NCBI GenBank assembly: GCA_964536085.1 | Contig: CAZHWR010000011.1 | Span: 1-48,487, forward strand | Direction of reading: 5' to 3' | Length of the DNA stretch: 48,487 bases | Source: CAZHWR01 sp964536085 | GTDB lineage: Bacteria > Bacillota > Clostridia > Oscillospirales > Ruminococcaceae | Shown here: positions 16,032 through 23,841 of the stretch, piece after piece | How the letters are laid out: each line of letters opens with the position of its first letter | How positions within the stretch are numbered: the first letter of the stretch is position 1 | Program-made: the position numbers and the translations under genes | Notes under the pieces: generated by a model | What the model was told of the DNA's origin: nothing | The model's database searches: none | The model's input: only the letters and a program-made list of their open reading frames with translations

Positions 16032-17462
16032 TTGAATGAATTACACGAAGAATGCGGAATATTCGGGATATGCAGTCCCGAAATCACCAGCGTGGCTCAC
16101 GACACATATCTTGCCATGTACGCTTTGCAACACCGCGGTCAGCAAAGCTGCGGAATCGTTGTAAACGATTCCGGAGTTCTCACCTCTCACAAGGCAAACG
16201 GGCTCATCCCCGATGTTTTTGACCACGAAACGCTCGACAATCTCGGTAACGGTCAAATGGCGATAGGTCACGTGCGGTACGCCTCCGACGCGGCTAACAA
16301 AAGCACCGACAGCGCTCAGCCGCTGGTCGTGCGGCATGTCAAGGGTCCTATGGCGCTGGCATACAACGGTTGCCTAGTCAATTCGCTCGCTTTAAAAGAA
16401 AGCTTCGAGCTTGACGGAGCAATTTTTCAAACAACCAACGACTCCGAGGTTATTGCATATGCAATAACCAAAAGCCGCTTGATAACCGGCTCTATCGAAA
16501 CCGCCGTTGAAAAAGCGATGGATATGCTCAAGGGCGCATACTCGCTGTTGGTAATGAGCCCGCAAAAGCTCATCGCTGCTCGCGACCCAAACGGCTTCAG
16601 ACCACTTTGCATGGGCGTTACGTCAGACGGAGCTTATGTTTTTGCGTCTGAAAGCTGCGCGTTTGACAGTATCGGAGCAGAATTTTTACGGGATATTAAG
16701 CCGGGCGAAATCGTTGTTGTTTCAAACGGTAACGTAAAATCCATAAACACTCACTGCGGCAAAAAAACGTCGTTCTGCGCGTTTGAATACATTTATTTTG
16801 CCCGCCCTGACAGCATTATAAACGGCTGCTCGGTTCATGAATTTCGTCAGCACGCCGGAGAGCGCCTCGCCGAGATTCATCCGATAGACGCGGACGTTGT
16901 CATCGGAGTTCCCGATTCGGGGATCGACGCGGCTATAGGGTATTCAAAGCGCTCGGAAATAAAATACGGCATAGGATTTATAAAAAACCGCTATGTCGGC
17001 AGAACATTTATACAGTCTTCGCAGGGCAAACGCGACGACGCGGTTAAAATCAAGCTCAACGTGGTTAAAGACACGGTTTACGGCAAGCGCGTGGTTTTGA
17101 TTGACGATTCTATCGTCAGAGGCACCACCTGCGCGAGAATCGTCAAACTATTAAAAGAAGCGGGTGCAAAGCAGGTGCATATAAGAGTTACATGTCCTGC
17201 GTTTTTAAATCCCTGCTACTTTGGAACGGATATCAGCTCGCGCGAGCATCTCATCGCCTGCCGCATGACAACCGATGAAATCTGCCGCCATATAGGTGCG
17301 GATTCGCTGGGCTATCTGGACGTTGAAAGCCTTAAAGCCATAGCTTCCGGCTCTGACTGCGAGCTGTGCGACGCATGCTTTACCGACAGCTATCCCATGG
17401 ATATATCGCAAGCGCTTAAAAAGGATAAATTCAACTACAAGCTGGGAACAAAGCAAGTCTGA
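16032..17462 (+). CDS. purF: Amidophosphoribosyltransferase
   Basis: A 476-residue PurF, committed step from PRPP and glutamine to phosphoribosylamine. The start is TTG with AAAGGAAC about ten bases upstream; an ATG at 16036 is out of frame. A seven-residue propeptide (MNELHEE) precedes the nucleophile Cys of CGIFGI. The glutaminase domain is residues 8-230 and the PRPP-binding loop VVLIDDSIVRGTT is near residue 360. Cysteines in FCAFEYIYFARPD, CPAFLNPC and CELCDAC match the 4Fe-4S cluster ligands of the Bacillus type, which makes it oxygen-labile. Confidence 0.96.
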   Translation: MNELHEECGIFGICSPEITSVAHDTYLAMYALQHRGQQSCGIVVNDSGVLTSHKANGLIPDVFDHETLDNLGNGQMAIGHVRYASDAANKSTDSAQPLVVRHVKGPMALAYNGCLVNSLALKESFELDGAIFQTTNDSEVIAYAITKSRLITGSIETAVEKAMDMLKGAYSLLVMSPQKLIAARDPNGFRPLCMGVTSDGAYVFASESCAFDSIGAEFLRDIKPGEIVVVSNGNVKSINTHCGKKTSFCAFEYIYFARPDSIINGCSVHEFRQHAGERLAEIHPIDADVVIGVPDSGIDAAIGYSKRSEIKYGIGFIKNRYVGRTFIQSSQGKRDDAVKIKLNVVKDTVYGKRVVLIDDSIVRGTTCARIVKLLKEAGAKQVHIRVTCPAFLNPCYFGTDISSREHLIACRMTTDEICRHIGADSLGYLDVESLKAIASGSDCELCDACFTDSYPMDISQALKKDKFNYKLGTKQV

Positions 17463-17568
17463 TATTTTATGCAGTATAACAGTCGGCTCCCGAAAGGAAT
17501 AAATCGTATTGCCGCAGTCGGGCGTCAGACAACGTACAAAAGCAAAATGAGGAAAGGGAACTATCATT

Positions 17569-18603
17569 ATGAAAAGTTTTTCTGAAAGCTATAAAAAAGC
17601 GGGAGTTGACGTAACCGCGGGCTACAGGGCGGTAGAGCTCATGAAGTCTCACGTCGCCAAAACCATGACAAAAGGCGTACTGTCCGGAATCGGAGGATTC
17701 GGCGGACTGTTCGAGCTTGACCTGACAGGCATAAACAAGCCCGTTTTGGTTTCTGGTACGGACGGCGTAGGCACAAAACTCAAGCTCGCATTTTTGCTTA
17801 ACCGCCACAGCACCGTCGGAATCGACTGCGTTGCGATGTGCGTCAACGACATCATCTGTTGCGGTGCAAAGCCGCTGTTTTTCCTCGACTACATAGCGGT
17901 GGGCAAAAACACGCCCGAAAAGGTCGCCGATATAGTTAAAGGCGTGGCGGACGGCTGCGTCCAGGCGGGATGTGCGCTCGTCGGCGGAGAAACCGCAGAA
18001 ATGCCGGGATTTTATCCCCCGGATGAATATGATTTGGCAGGATTTTCCGTCGGTGTTGTCGACAAAGATAAAATTCTCGACCCTACCTCACAAAAGCCGG
18101 GAGACGTTTTGATTGCTTTGCCCTCAAGCGGAGTTCATTCAAACGGATTTTCGCTGGTCAGGAAAGTGTTTAATGTCGAATCTGCGGATTTGAACGCATA
18201 TGAATCCGAGCTTGGCAAGCCGCTCGGCGAAACTCTGCTCACCCCCACTAAAATTTATGTCAAGCCTATCCTGAAACTGCTTGAAGAAGTCAACGTCAAG
18301 AGCATTTCTCATATTACAGGCGGCGGATTTTACGAAAATATTCCGCGCAGTCTGCCGGAGGGAATCTCCGCAAAAATTTCACGCTCATCTATTGACGTGC
18401 TTCCGATTTTCAAGCTCATCGAGAAAGTCGGAAAAGTTCCCGAACGCGATATGTTCAACACGTTTAACATGGGCGTCGGTATGTGCGTTTCGGTGGATAA
18501 ACGCGACGCAGACAAGGCTCTTGAGATTTTAAATTTCTGCGGCGAATCGGCATACATCATGGGCGAACTTATAAAAGGCGATAAGAGCGTTTTGATAAAG
18601 TAG
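17569..18603 (+). CDS. purM: Phosphoribosylformylglycinamidine cyclo-ligase (AIR synthetase)
   Basis: A 344-residue PurM making AIR from FGAM with ATP. SYKKAGVDVTAGYRAVELMK is the N-terminus; TDGVGTKLKLA (near residue 65), DCVAMCVNDI (near residue 85) and GGETAEMPGFY (near residue 144) are the ATP- and metal-binding motifs of the family. It is 106 bases after purF, a gap with no obvious hairpin. FGAM synthase (purL or purLQS), which supplies its substrate, is not in the window. Confidence 0.96.
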   Translation: MKSFSESYKKAGVDVTAGYRAVELMKSHVAKTMTKGVLSGIGGFGGLFELDLTGINKPVLVSGTDGVGTKLKLAFLLNRHSTVGIDCVAMCVNDIICCGAKPLFFLDYIAVGKNTPEKVADIVKGVADGCVQAGCALVGGETAEMPGFYPPDEYDLAGFSVGVVDKDKILDPTSQKPGDVLIALPSSGVHSNGFSLVRKVFNVESADLNAYESELGKPLGETLLTPTKIYVKPILKLLEEVNVKSISHITGGGFYENIPRSLPEGISAKISRSSIDVLPIFKLIEKVGKVPERDMFNTFNMGVGMCVSVDKRDADKALEILNFCGESAYIMGELIKGDKSVLIK

Positions 18604-18635
18604 TTCGCCTTACCTCTGACAGAAAAGGATCAATT

Positions 18636-19262
18636 ATGAAAAACATAACAGTTTTAGTATCCGGCGGAGGAACCAATCTTCAGGCGCTTATTAACGCCCG
18701 GCAGTCGGGAATCATCAAAAACGGCAGAATAACCCGCGTTATTTCCTCAAATCCCGACGCATACGCGCTCACCCGCGCCCAAAACGCCGGAATAAAAACC
18801 GAGGTTATCCCCCGAAGGGAATACGCTTCGTCAAAAGAATACGACAAGGCTGTTTTATCCGCTTTGCAAAGCGCTAAAACCGACCTTATCGTTCTGGCGG
18901 GATTTATGTATATTCTCGGCAAATCGGTCACCGAACGATACGAAAACAAAATCATTAACGTCCACCCCGCGCTTATTCCCAGCTTTTGCGGCGAGGGTTT
19001 TTACGGTCTTCGCGTTCACTCCGCCGCGCTTGAATACGGCGTTAAGCTGACGGGGGCGACCGTGCATTTTGTAAACGAGCAGGCGGACGCAGGTCCGATT
19101 ATACTTCAAAAAAGCGTTGAAATTAAACCGGGCGACACTCCTAAAATTTTGCAGAAAAGAGTCATGGAGCAGGCGGAATGGGAAATTCTTCCACGCGCGG
19201 TTGCACTGTTTTGCGAGGACAAGCTCTCGGTCAGCGGCAATATTGTGAATATAAAAGAATAA
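18636..19262 (+). CDS. purN: Phosphoribosylglycinamide formyltransferase
   Basis: A 208-residue folate-dependent GAR transformylase. VSGGGTNLQALI at residues 7-18 is the phosphate-binding start; INVHPALIPSF (near residue 107) holds the catalytic Asn and His, and the catalytic Asp is in EQADAGPI (near residue 148). Length is normal. A ribosome binding site AAAAGGA precedes the ATG. It is 32 bases after purM. Confidence 0.95.
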   Translation: MKNITVLVSGGGTNLQALINARQSGIIKNGRITRVISSNPDAYALTRAQNAGIKTEVIPRREYASSKEYDKAVLSALQSAKTDLIVLAGFMYILGKSVTERYENKIINVHPALIPSFCGEGFYGLRVHSAALEYGVKLTGATVHFVNEQADAGPIILQKSVEIKPGDTPKILQKRVMEQAEWEILPRAVALFCEDKLSVSGNIVNIKE

Positions 19263-19291
19263 ACGTCGATTAGAATAGAAAGGAAGCAGTT

Positions 19292-19993
19292 ATGCAGACA
19301 AATGACATCGGACAGCTTTTAAAAAACAACTCCTATCCCGGGCGCGGAATAATACTCGGCAAAAGCTCGGACGGCGCGCACGCCGTTATCGCGTATTTTA
19401 TCATGGGAAGAAGTGAAAACAGCCGCAACCGCGTTTTTGTAACCGAGGGCGAAGGAATCAAAACGCAGGCGTTCGACCCGGCTTTGCTTTCAGACCCGTC
19501 TCTTATCATCTACTCCCCCGTAAGAGTGCTCGGCGGCGAAACAATCGTAACAAACGGCGACCAGACCGACACGATTTACAATTTCATAAAAAGCGGAAAA
19601 ACCTTTGAGACCGCGCTTCGCACCCGCGCGTTCGAGCCGGACGCTCCCAATTACACTCCGAGAATTTCAGGCATCGTGAACGGCTTTGATTACAAGCTGT
19701 CAATATTAAAAAGCGCAAACGGCGACCCCGGCTCCTGCCGTCGGTATTTTTACGAATATACAAATCCCAAAGACGGTATCGGGCATTTTATTCACACCTA
19801 CCGCTGCGACGGCGACCCTATCCCCTCGTTCGAGGGCGAGCCGGAACAGATTGAAATTAACGGCGATATCGACGAATTTACTCAAATGCTTTGGAACAAT
19901 CTCAACGAAGAAAACAAGGTTTCGCTATTCGTGAGATACATAGATGTAAACGCAGGCTCAGTTGAAACCAGAATCGTCAACAAAAACAACTGA
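19292..19993 (+). CDS. purO: Stand-alone IMP cyclohydrolase, PurO-like
   Basis: A 233-residue protein of the IMP cyclohydrolase family first known from archaeal PurO, with no similarity to the N-terminal half of PurH. It closes the ring of FAICAR to give IMP. Typical features are the GRGIILGKSSDG start (residues 18-29), AYFIMGRSENSRNRVF near residue 35, and FYEYTNP near residue 153. It is placed directly before a one-domain AICAR transformylase, so the two proteins together replace bifunctional PurH. The symbol purO is borrowed from the archaeal family. Confidence 0.88.
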   Translation: MQTNDIGQLLKNNSYPGRGIILGKSSDGAHAVIAYFIMGRSENSRNRVFVTEGEGIKTQAFDPALLSDPSLIIYSPVRVLGGETIVTNGDQTDTIYNFIKSGKTFETALRTRAFEPDAPNYTPRISGIVNGFDYKLSILKSANGDPGSCRRYFYEYTNPKDGIGHFIHTYRCDGDPIPSFEGEPEQIEINGDIDEFTQMLWNNLNEENKVSLFVRYIDVNAGSVETRIVNKNN

Positions 19994-20017
19994 TAAATAA
20001 AGAAAGGAACGGACAAA

Positions 20018-21193
20018 ATGAAAGAATTAGCTTTAAAATACGGCTGCAATCCCAATCAGGTTCCGTCGAAGATTTTTATGTCAAGTGGCGGCGAGCTTCC
20101 TATCGAAGTGTTAAACGGTCGCCCCGGCTATATAAATTTTCTTGACGCTTTTAACAGCTGGCAGCTTGTTCGCGAGCTGAAAGCGGCTACGGGCATGCCG
20201 TCCGCCGCCTCGTTCAAGCACGTAAGCCCCGCGGGCGCCGCCATAGGCACCGAGCTTTCCGACACGCTTAAGAAGATATATTTTGTGGACGATTTGGAGC
20301 TTTCCCCTATCGCCTGCGCATACGCAAAAGCGCGCGGGGCGGACAGAATGTCCTCCTACGGCGACTGGATTGCCCTTTCGGACGTATGCGACGAACAAAC
20401 CGCAACGCTTATCAAAAGAGAAGTGTCCGACGGCATCATTGCCCCCGGCTATACCGAAAAAGCGCTTGAAATATTAAAATCCAAACGCAAGGGTACTTAT
20501 AACATCGTTAAAATCGACCCTGATTATACCCCCGCCCCTGTTGAACACAAGGACGTTTTCGGTATCACCTTCGAGCAGGGCAGAAACGAGCTCAAAATCG
20601 ACGACGAGCTTTTCAAAAACATCCCCACGGACAACAAAAGCTTTACCGAGCGCCAGAAAAACGACCTTATTTTATCGCTCATAACGTTAAAATACACCCA
20701 GTCAAACTCGGTCTGCTATGTTAAAGACGGTCAGGCAATCGGAGTCGGAGCAGGTCAGCAGTCGCGCATACACTGCACCCGCCTTGCAGGAAACAAAGCG
20801 GACGTTTGGTATTTAAGACAGCATGAAAAAGTTCTTAATCTTCCGTTCAAGGCGGACATACGCCGCCCCGACCGCGACAACACTATTGACGTTTACATCT
20901 CCGATGATTACGAGGACGTTTTAAAAGACGGCGAGTGGCAGAAATACTTCACAGAACAGCCCGAGCCGCTGTCGAGAGAGGAAAAGCGCGCGTGGCTTGA
21001 CACCCTTACCGGCGTTGCGCTCGGATCGGACGCATTCTTCCCGTTCGGCGACAACATCGAGCGCGCGCACAAAAGCGGCGTAGCCGTTATCGCACAGCCC
21101 GGCGGCTCGATCCGCGACGACAACGTTATCGAAACCTGCAATAAATACGGTATCGCAATGGCGTTCACAGGTATCCGCCTGTTCCATCACTGA
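20018..21193 (+). CDS. purH: AICAR transformylase (single-domain PurH part)
   Basis: A 391-residue protein covering only the formyltransferase half of PurH, expected to convert AICAR to FAICAR with 10-formyltetrahydrofolate. The start KYGCNPNQVPSKIF, the catalytic lysine-histidine motif FKHVSPAGAA (near residue 66) and the end segment DAFFPFGDNIERAHKSGVAV are conserved family sequence. The MGS-like IMP cyclohydrolase domain (about 200 residues) of normal PurH is missing; the upstream gene provides this activity. The gene name purH is kept for the transformylase activity only. Confidence 0.93.
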   Translation: MKELALKYGCNPNQVPSKIFMSSGGELPIEVLNGRPGYINFLDAFNSWQLVRELKAATGMPSAASFKHVSPAGAAIGTELSDTLKKIYFVDDLELSPIACAYAKARGADRMSSYGDWIALSDVCDEQTATLIKREVSDGIIAPGYTEKALEILKSKRKGTYNIVKIDPDYTPAPVEHKDVFGITFEQGRNELKIDDELFKNIPTDNKSFTERQKNDLILSLITLKYTQSNSVCYVKDGQAIGVGAGQQSRIHCTRLAGNKADVWYLRQHEKVLNLPFKADIRRPDRDNTIDVYISDDYEDVLKDGEWQKYFTEQPEPLSREEKRAWLDTLTGVALGSDAFFPFGDNIERAHKSGVAVIAQPGGSIRDDNVIETCNKYGIAMAFTGIRLFHH

Positions 21194-21209
21194 TTCACTG
21201 AATTAACAC

Positions 21210-21249
21210 AGCGCAAATATGCAAAGCGAACATTTTGCATATTTGCGCT
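21210..21249 (+). promoter_or_regulatory. Intercistronic hairpin between the AICAR transformylase gene and purD
   Basis: Perfect 16-bp inverted repeat AGCGCAAATATGCAAA (21210-21225) / TTTGCATATTTGCGCT (21234-21249) with an 8-base loop. Only three T follow, so it is more likely an mRNA-stabilising or processing stem than a full terminator. It ends about nine bases before the purD ribosome binding site. Confidence 0.6.
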
Positions 21250-21273
21250 TTAGATATGAAAGGATTGATTTTT

Positions 21274-22548
21274 ATGAAGCTGCTTGTAGTCGGCTCCGGC
21301 GGCCGAGAACACGCCGTTATAAAAAAGCTCAAAGAGAATAAAACTATAGATAAAATCTATTGCGCTCCCGGAAACGGCGGCATTTCAAAAGACGCCGAGT
21401 GCGTTGACGTCAAGGCAACCGATATCGATGGCATGGTCAGCTTCGCTGTTCAAAACGGCGTTGATTTCGCCGTTGTCACTCCCGACGACCCGCTTGTTTT
21501 GGGCATGGTGGACGCATTTGAGGAAAAGGGAATCCGCACGTTCGGTCCGAACAAAGCGGCGGCCATAATCGAGGGCAGCAAGGTATTTTCAAAAGAGCTG
21601 ATGAAAAAATACTCAATCCCCACTGCCAAATACGAGGTTTTCTCGGACGCCCAAAAAGCGATAGAATACATAAAATCCGAAAACACCTACCCCACCGTTG
21701 TTAAAGCGGACGGCTTGGCGCTCGGCAAAGGCGTTATCATCGCCCAAAACGAAGCGGAGGCCGTAGACGCAGTAAACTCTATCATGGGCGACAAGATTTT
21801 CGGCGAGTCGGGCAACAGCATTGTTATCGAGGAATTTTTAACAGGTCCCGAAGTCAGCGTTCTTTCGTTTACCGACGGCAAAACCGTCCGCCCGATGATA
21901 TCCTCGATGGATCACAAGCGCGCTCTCGACGGCGATAAAGGGCTTAACACGGGCGGTATGGGAACGGTGGCTCCGAATCCGTGCTACACCGATGAAATCG
22001 CCGAAATTTGCATGAAAGAAATCTTCCTGAAAACAATCGACGCGATGAACGCCGAGGGAAGAACCTTTAAGGGCTGCCTTTATTTCGGGCTTATGATAAC
22101 CGAAGCAGGCCCCAAGGTAATCGAATTTAACTGCCGCTTCGGCGACCCCGAAACGCAGGTCGTGCTCCCGCTTTTGAAAACCGATTTGTTCGACATTATG
22201 AACGCGGTTTACGACGAAAAGCTCGGCGAAATCGATGTGGAGTTTTCAGATGAAGCCGCGGCGTGCGTTGTTATGGCGTCTGGCGGATATCCGAAGAAAT
22301 ATCAAACGGGAATAACGATAAACGGGCTTGACGAATCAGGGAACATAAACGGCGCAACGGTTTATCACGCGGGAACAAAATTCTCCGACGGCGAATTTAA
22401 AACCTCCGGCGGAAGAGTTCTGGGCGTTACCGCGACTGCGAAGGATTTGCAATCGGCGCTTGACAAGGCTTACGGCGCAGTCGAAAAAATAAGCTTTGAA
22501 AACGCGCACTATCGCCGCGACATCGGCAAACGCGCGCTGAACAAATAA
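21274..22548 (+). CDS. purD: Phosphoribosylamine-glycine ligase
   Basis: A 424-residue ATP-grasp enzyme making GAR. The start MKLLVVGSGGREHAVI is the family N-terminus, so the ATG at 21274 is preferred (AAAGGA about ten bases upstream) over the upstream in-frame ATG at 21235, which lies within the hairpin. VVKADGLALGKGV near residue 143 and GMGTVAPNPC near residue 228 are ATP-grasp motifs, and IEFNCRFGDPETQ near residue 283 binds magnesium. Last gene of the purine operon. Confidence 0.96.
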   Translation: MKLLVVGSGGREHAVIKKLKENKTIDKIYCAPGNGGISKDAECVDVKATDIDGMVSFAVQNGVDFAVVTPDDPLVLGMVDAFEEKGIRTFGPNKAAAIIEGSKVFSKELMKKYSIPTAKYEVFSDAQKAIEYIKSENTYPTVVKADGLALGKGVIIAQNEAEAVDAVNSIMGDKIFGESGNSIVIEEFLTGPEVSVLSFTDGKTVRPMISSMDHKRALDGDKGLNTGGMGTVAPNPCYTDEIAEICMKEIFLKTIDAMNAEGRTFKGCLYFGLMITEAGPKVIEFNCRFGDPETQVVLPLLKTDLFDIMNAVYDEKLGEIDVEFSDEAAACVVMASGGYPKKYQTGITINGLDESGNINGATVYHAGTKFSDGEFKTSGGRVLGVTATAKDLQSALDKAYGAVEKISFENAHYRRDIGKRALNK

Positions 22549-22572
22549 ACAGCAAATAATATAAAACAGCGT

Positions 22573-22609
22573 GACCCCGATATGAAAGCTTGGCTTTCAT
22601 ATCGGGGTC
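22573..22609. terminator. Terminator between purD and the convergent LRR protein gene
   Basis: Perfect 17-bp stem GACCCCGATATGAAAGC / GCTTTCATATCGGGGTC with a TTG loop. T-rich sequence is weak on the plus side (GTTTCAT); on the minus side TTTTAT follows after six bases. It is shared by two converging genes. Confidence 0.7.
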
Positions 22610-22622
22610 GTTTCATAAAAAG

Positions 22623-23528
22623 TTACTTTTTCATTGAGGCAACGCCCTTTTTATTGGTTTTGTACACCTTTTTGTCAACTTTAATTGACTTCCTGCTCTT
22701 TTGGATAACGCCTTTTTTATTGACGATATATTTTTTCTTTCCTATTTTAATCAGCTTGTACTTGGATTTTGCAGGTTTTTGTACAATACCTTTGTTGTTG
22801 ACAATATAAGATTTTGAGCCCGCTTTGACAATCTTTTTGCCTGATTTAGCTTTTTGGACAACTCCGTTTTTGCTTATAACATACGTTTTGTCCTTTATGG
22901 CAACCGTCTGCGTTTTTCCTGTTTTAACATAGCCTTTTACAATCGCGTAGGTTTTTCCTGCCACAGCGACGACCTTTGTACCCGTGACCCTTTTCCCCGA
23001 TTTGTATAAAATTGTTTTACCGCCAACCTTTATAGGACCTTTTGCATTAACAAAATGCATTTTCGCACTATAAAGAGCTTCGTTGTCGTCCTCAATGTTA
23101 ATTTTATTCCACTGTTCCTTAACTCCGTTATAATACACATTTTTCAAATTATATAAAGTGTATTCGAACGCATGGGCGTCTATCTGCTTTACCCCGCTGC
23201 CAATACTGACTTTTGATAATTTTTCACACCCGGTAAACGCACCGCTGCAAATTCTTGTTACGCTGTCTGGTATTGTTACGCTTGTCAGACGACTGCTGCA
23301 ATTATCAAATGTAGTGCTCCCTAAAACTGTCACAGTATAGCCGTCAAGCGCAGACGGAATTTTTACTTGGTCGGCGGCACCTGTATATTCGGTAATTTTA
23401 GCCGTACCGTCGCTGAGAACTTCATACCGATAATCACCGCTTTGCACCGCAGATACGGGCAGATTCAATCCGCACGCAATCGACAACATCATTGCAAACG
23501 ATAAAACCGAACTTATTAGCTTTTTCAT
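22623..23528 (-). CDS. Secreted BspA-like leucine-rich repeat protein with lysine-rich C-terminal repeats
   Basis: A 301-residue exported protein. Signal peptide residues 1-27 (cleavage after PVSA). Residues 60-135 form BspA-type (Treponema pallidum) leucine-rich repeats, e.g. LTSVTIPDSVTRICSGAF. From about residue 160 there are four to five tandem units of the pattern K-x-I-K-x-G-x-K-x-Y-I-V-N-x-x-G-V-x-Q-K. The same module ends the divergently encoded glycosidase. The start at 23528 is set by GGGAGG nine bases upstream; the ATG at 23537 would abut that site. Likely a surface protein held by the repeat region; a binding role for the LRR part is inferred. Confidence 0.8.
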   Translation of the reverse strand: MKKLISSVLSFAMMLSIACGLNLPVSAVQSGDYRYEVLSDGTAKITEYTGAADQVKIPSALDGYTVTVLGSTTFDNCSSRLTSVTIPDSVTRICSGAFTGCEKLSKVSIGSGVKQIDAHAFEYTLYNLKNVYYNGVKEQWNKINIEDDNEALYSAKMHFVNAKGPIKVGGKTILYKSGKRVTGTKVVAVAGKTYAIVKGYVKTGKTQTVAIKDKTYVISKNGVVQKAKSGKKIVKAGSKSYIVNNKGIVQKPAKSKYKLIKIGKKKYIVNKKGVIQKSRKSIKVDKKVYKTNKKGVASMKK

Positions 23529-23841
23529 AAAATTCATCCTCCCTGTTTTGTTTTATAAATTTATTTTAAGCAGTAGCTGCTTATCTCTTTCTATTATATA
23601 TAACTTTACTATGAGCAAAAAAGGGACAATAATTGTTGAAAAAATCACAAATCACAGCAAAAATCAACCTATCGGACGTAATATTTTGTTTGCATCCAGC
23701 AAATAAGGTTATTTTTTCAGTCAAGTAACGACATATTAAAATTTGCAAATTACTGTTAAAATATAATCGTAATATATAAAAAATCAGACATTATAAAATA
23801 AATTTTATCGCTTTTGCATTGTGAAAGGACTGAATTCAATT

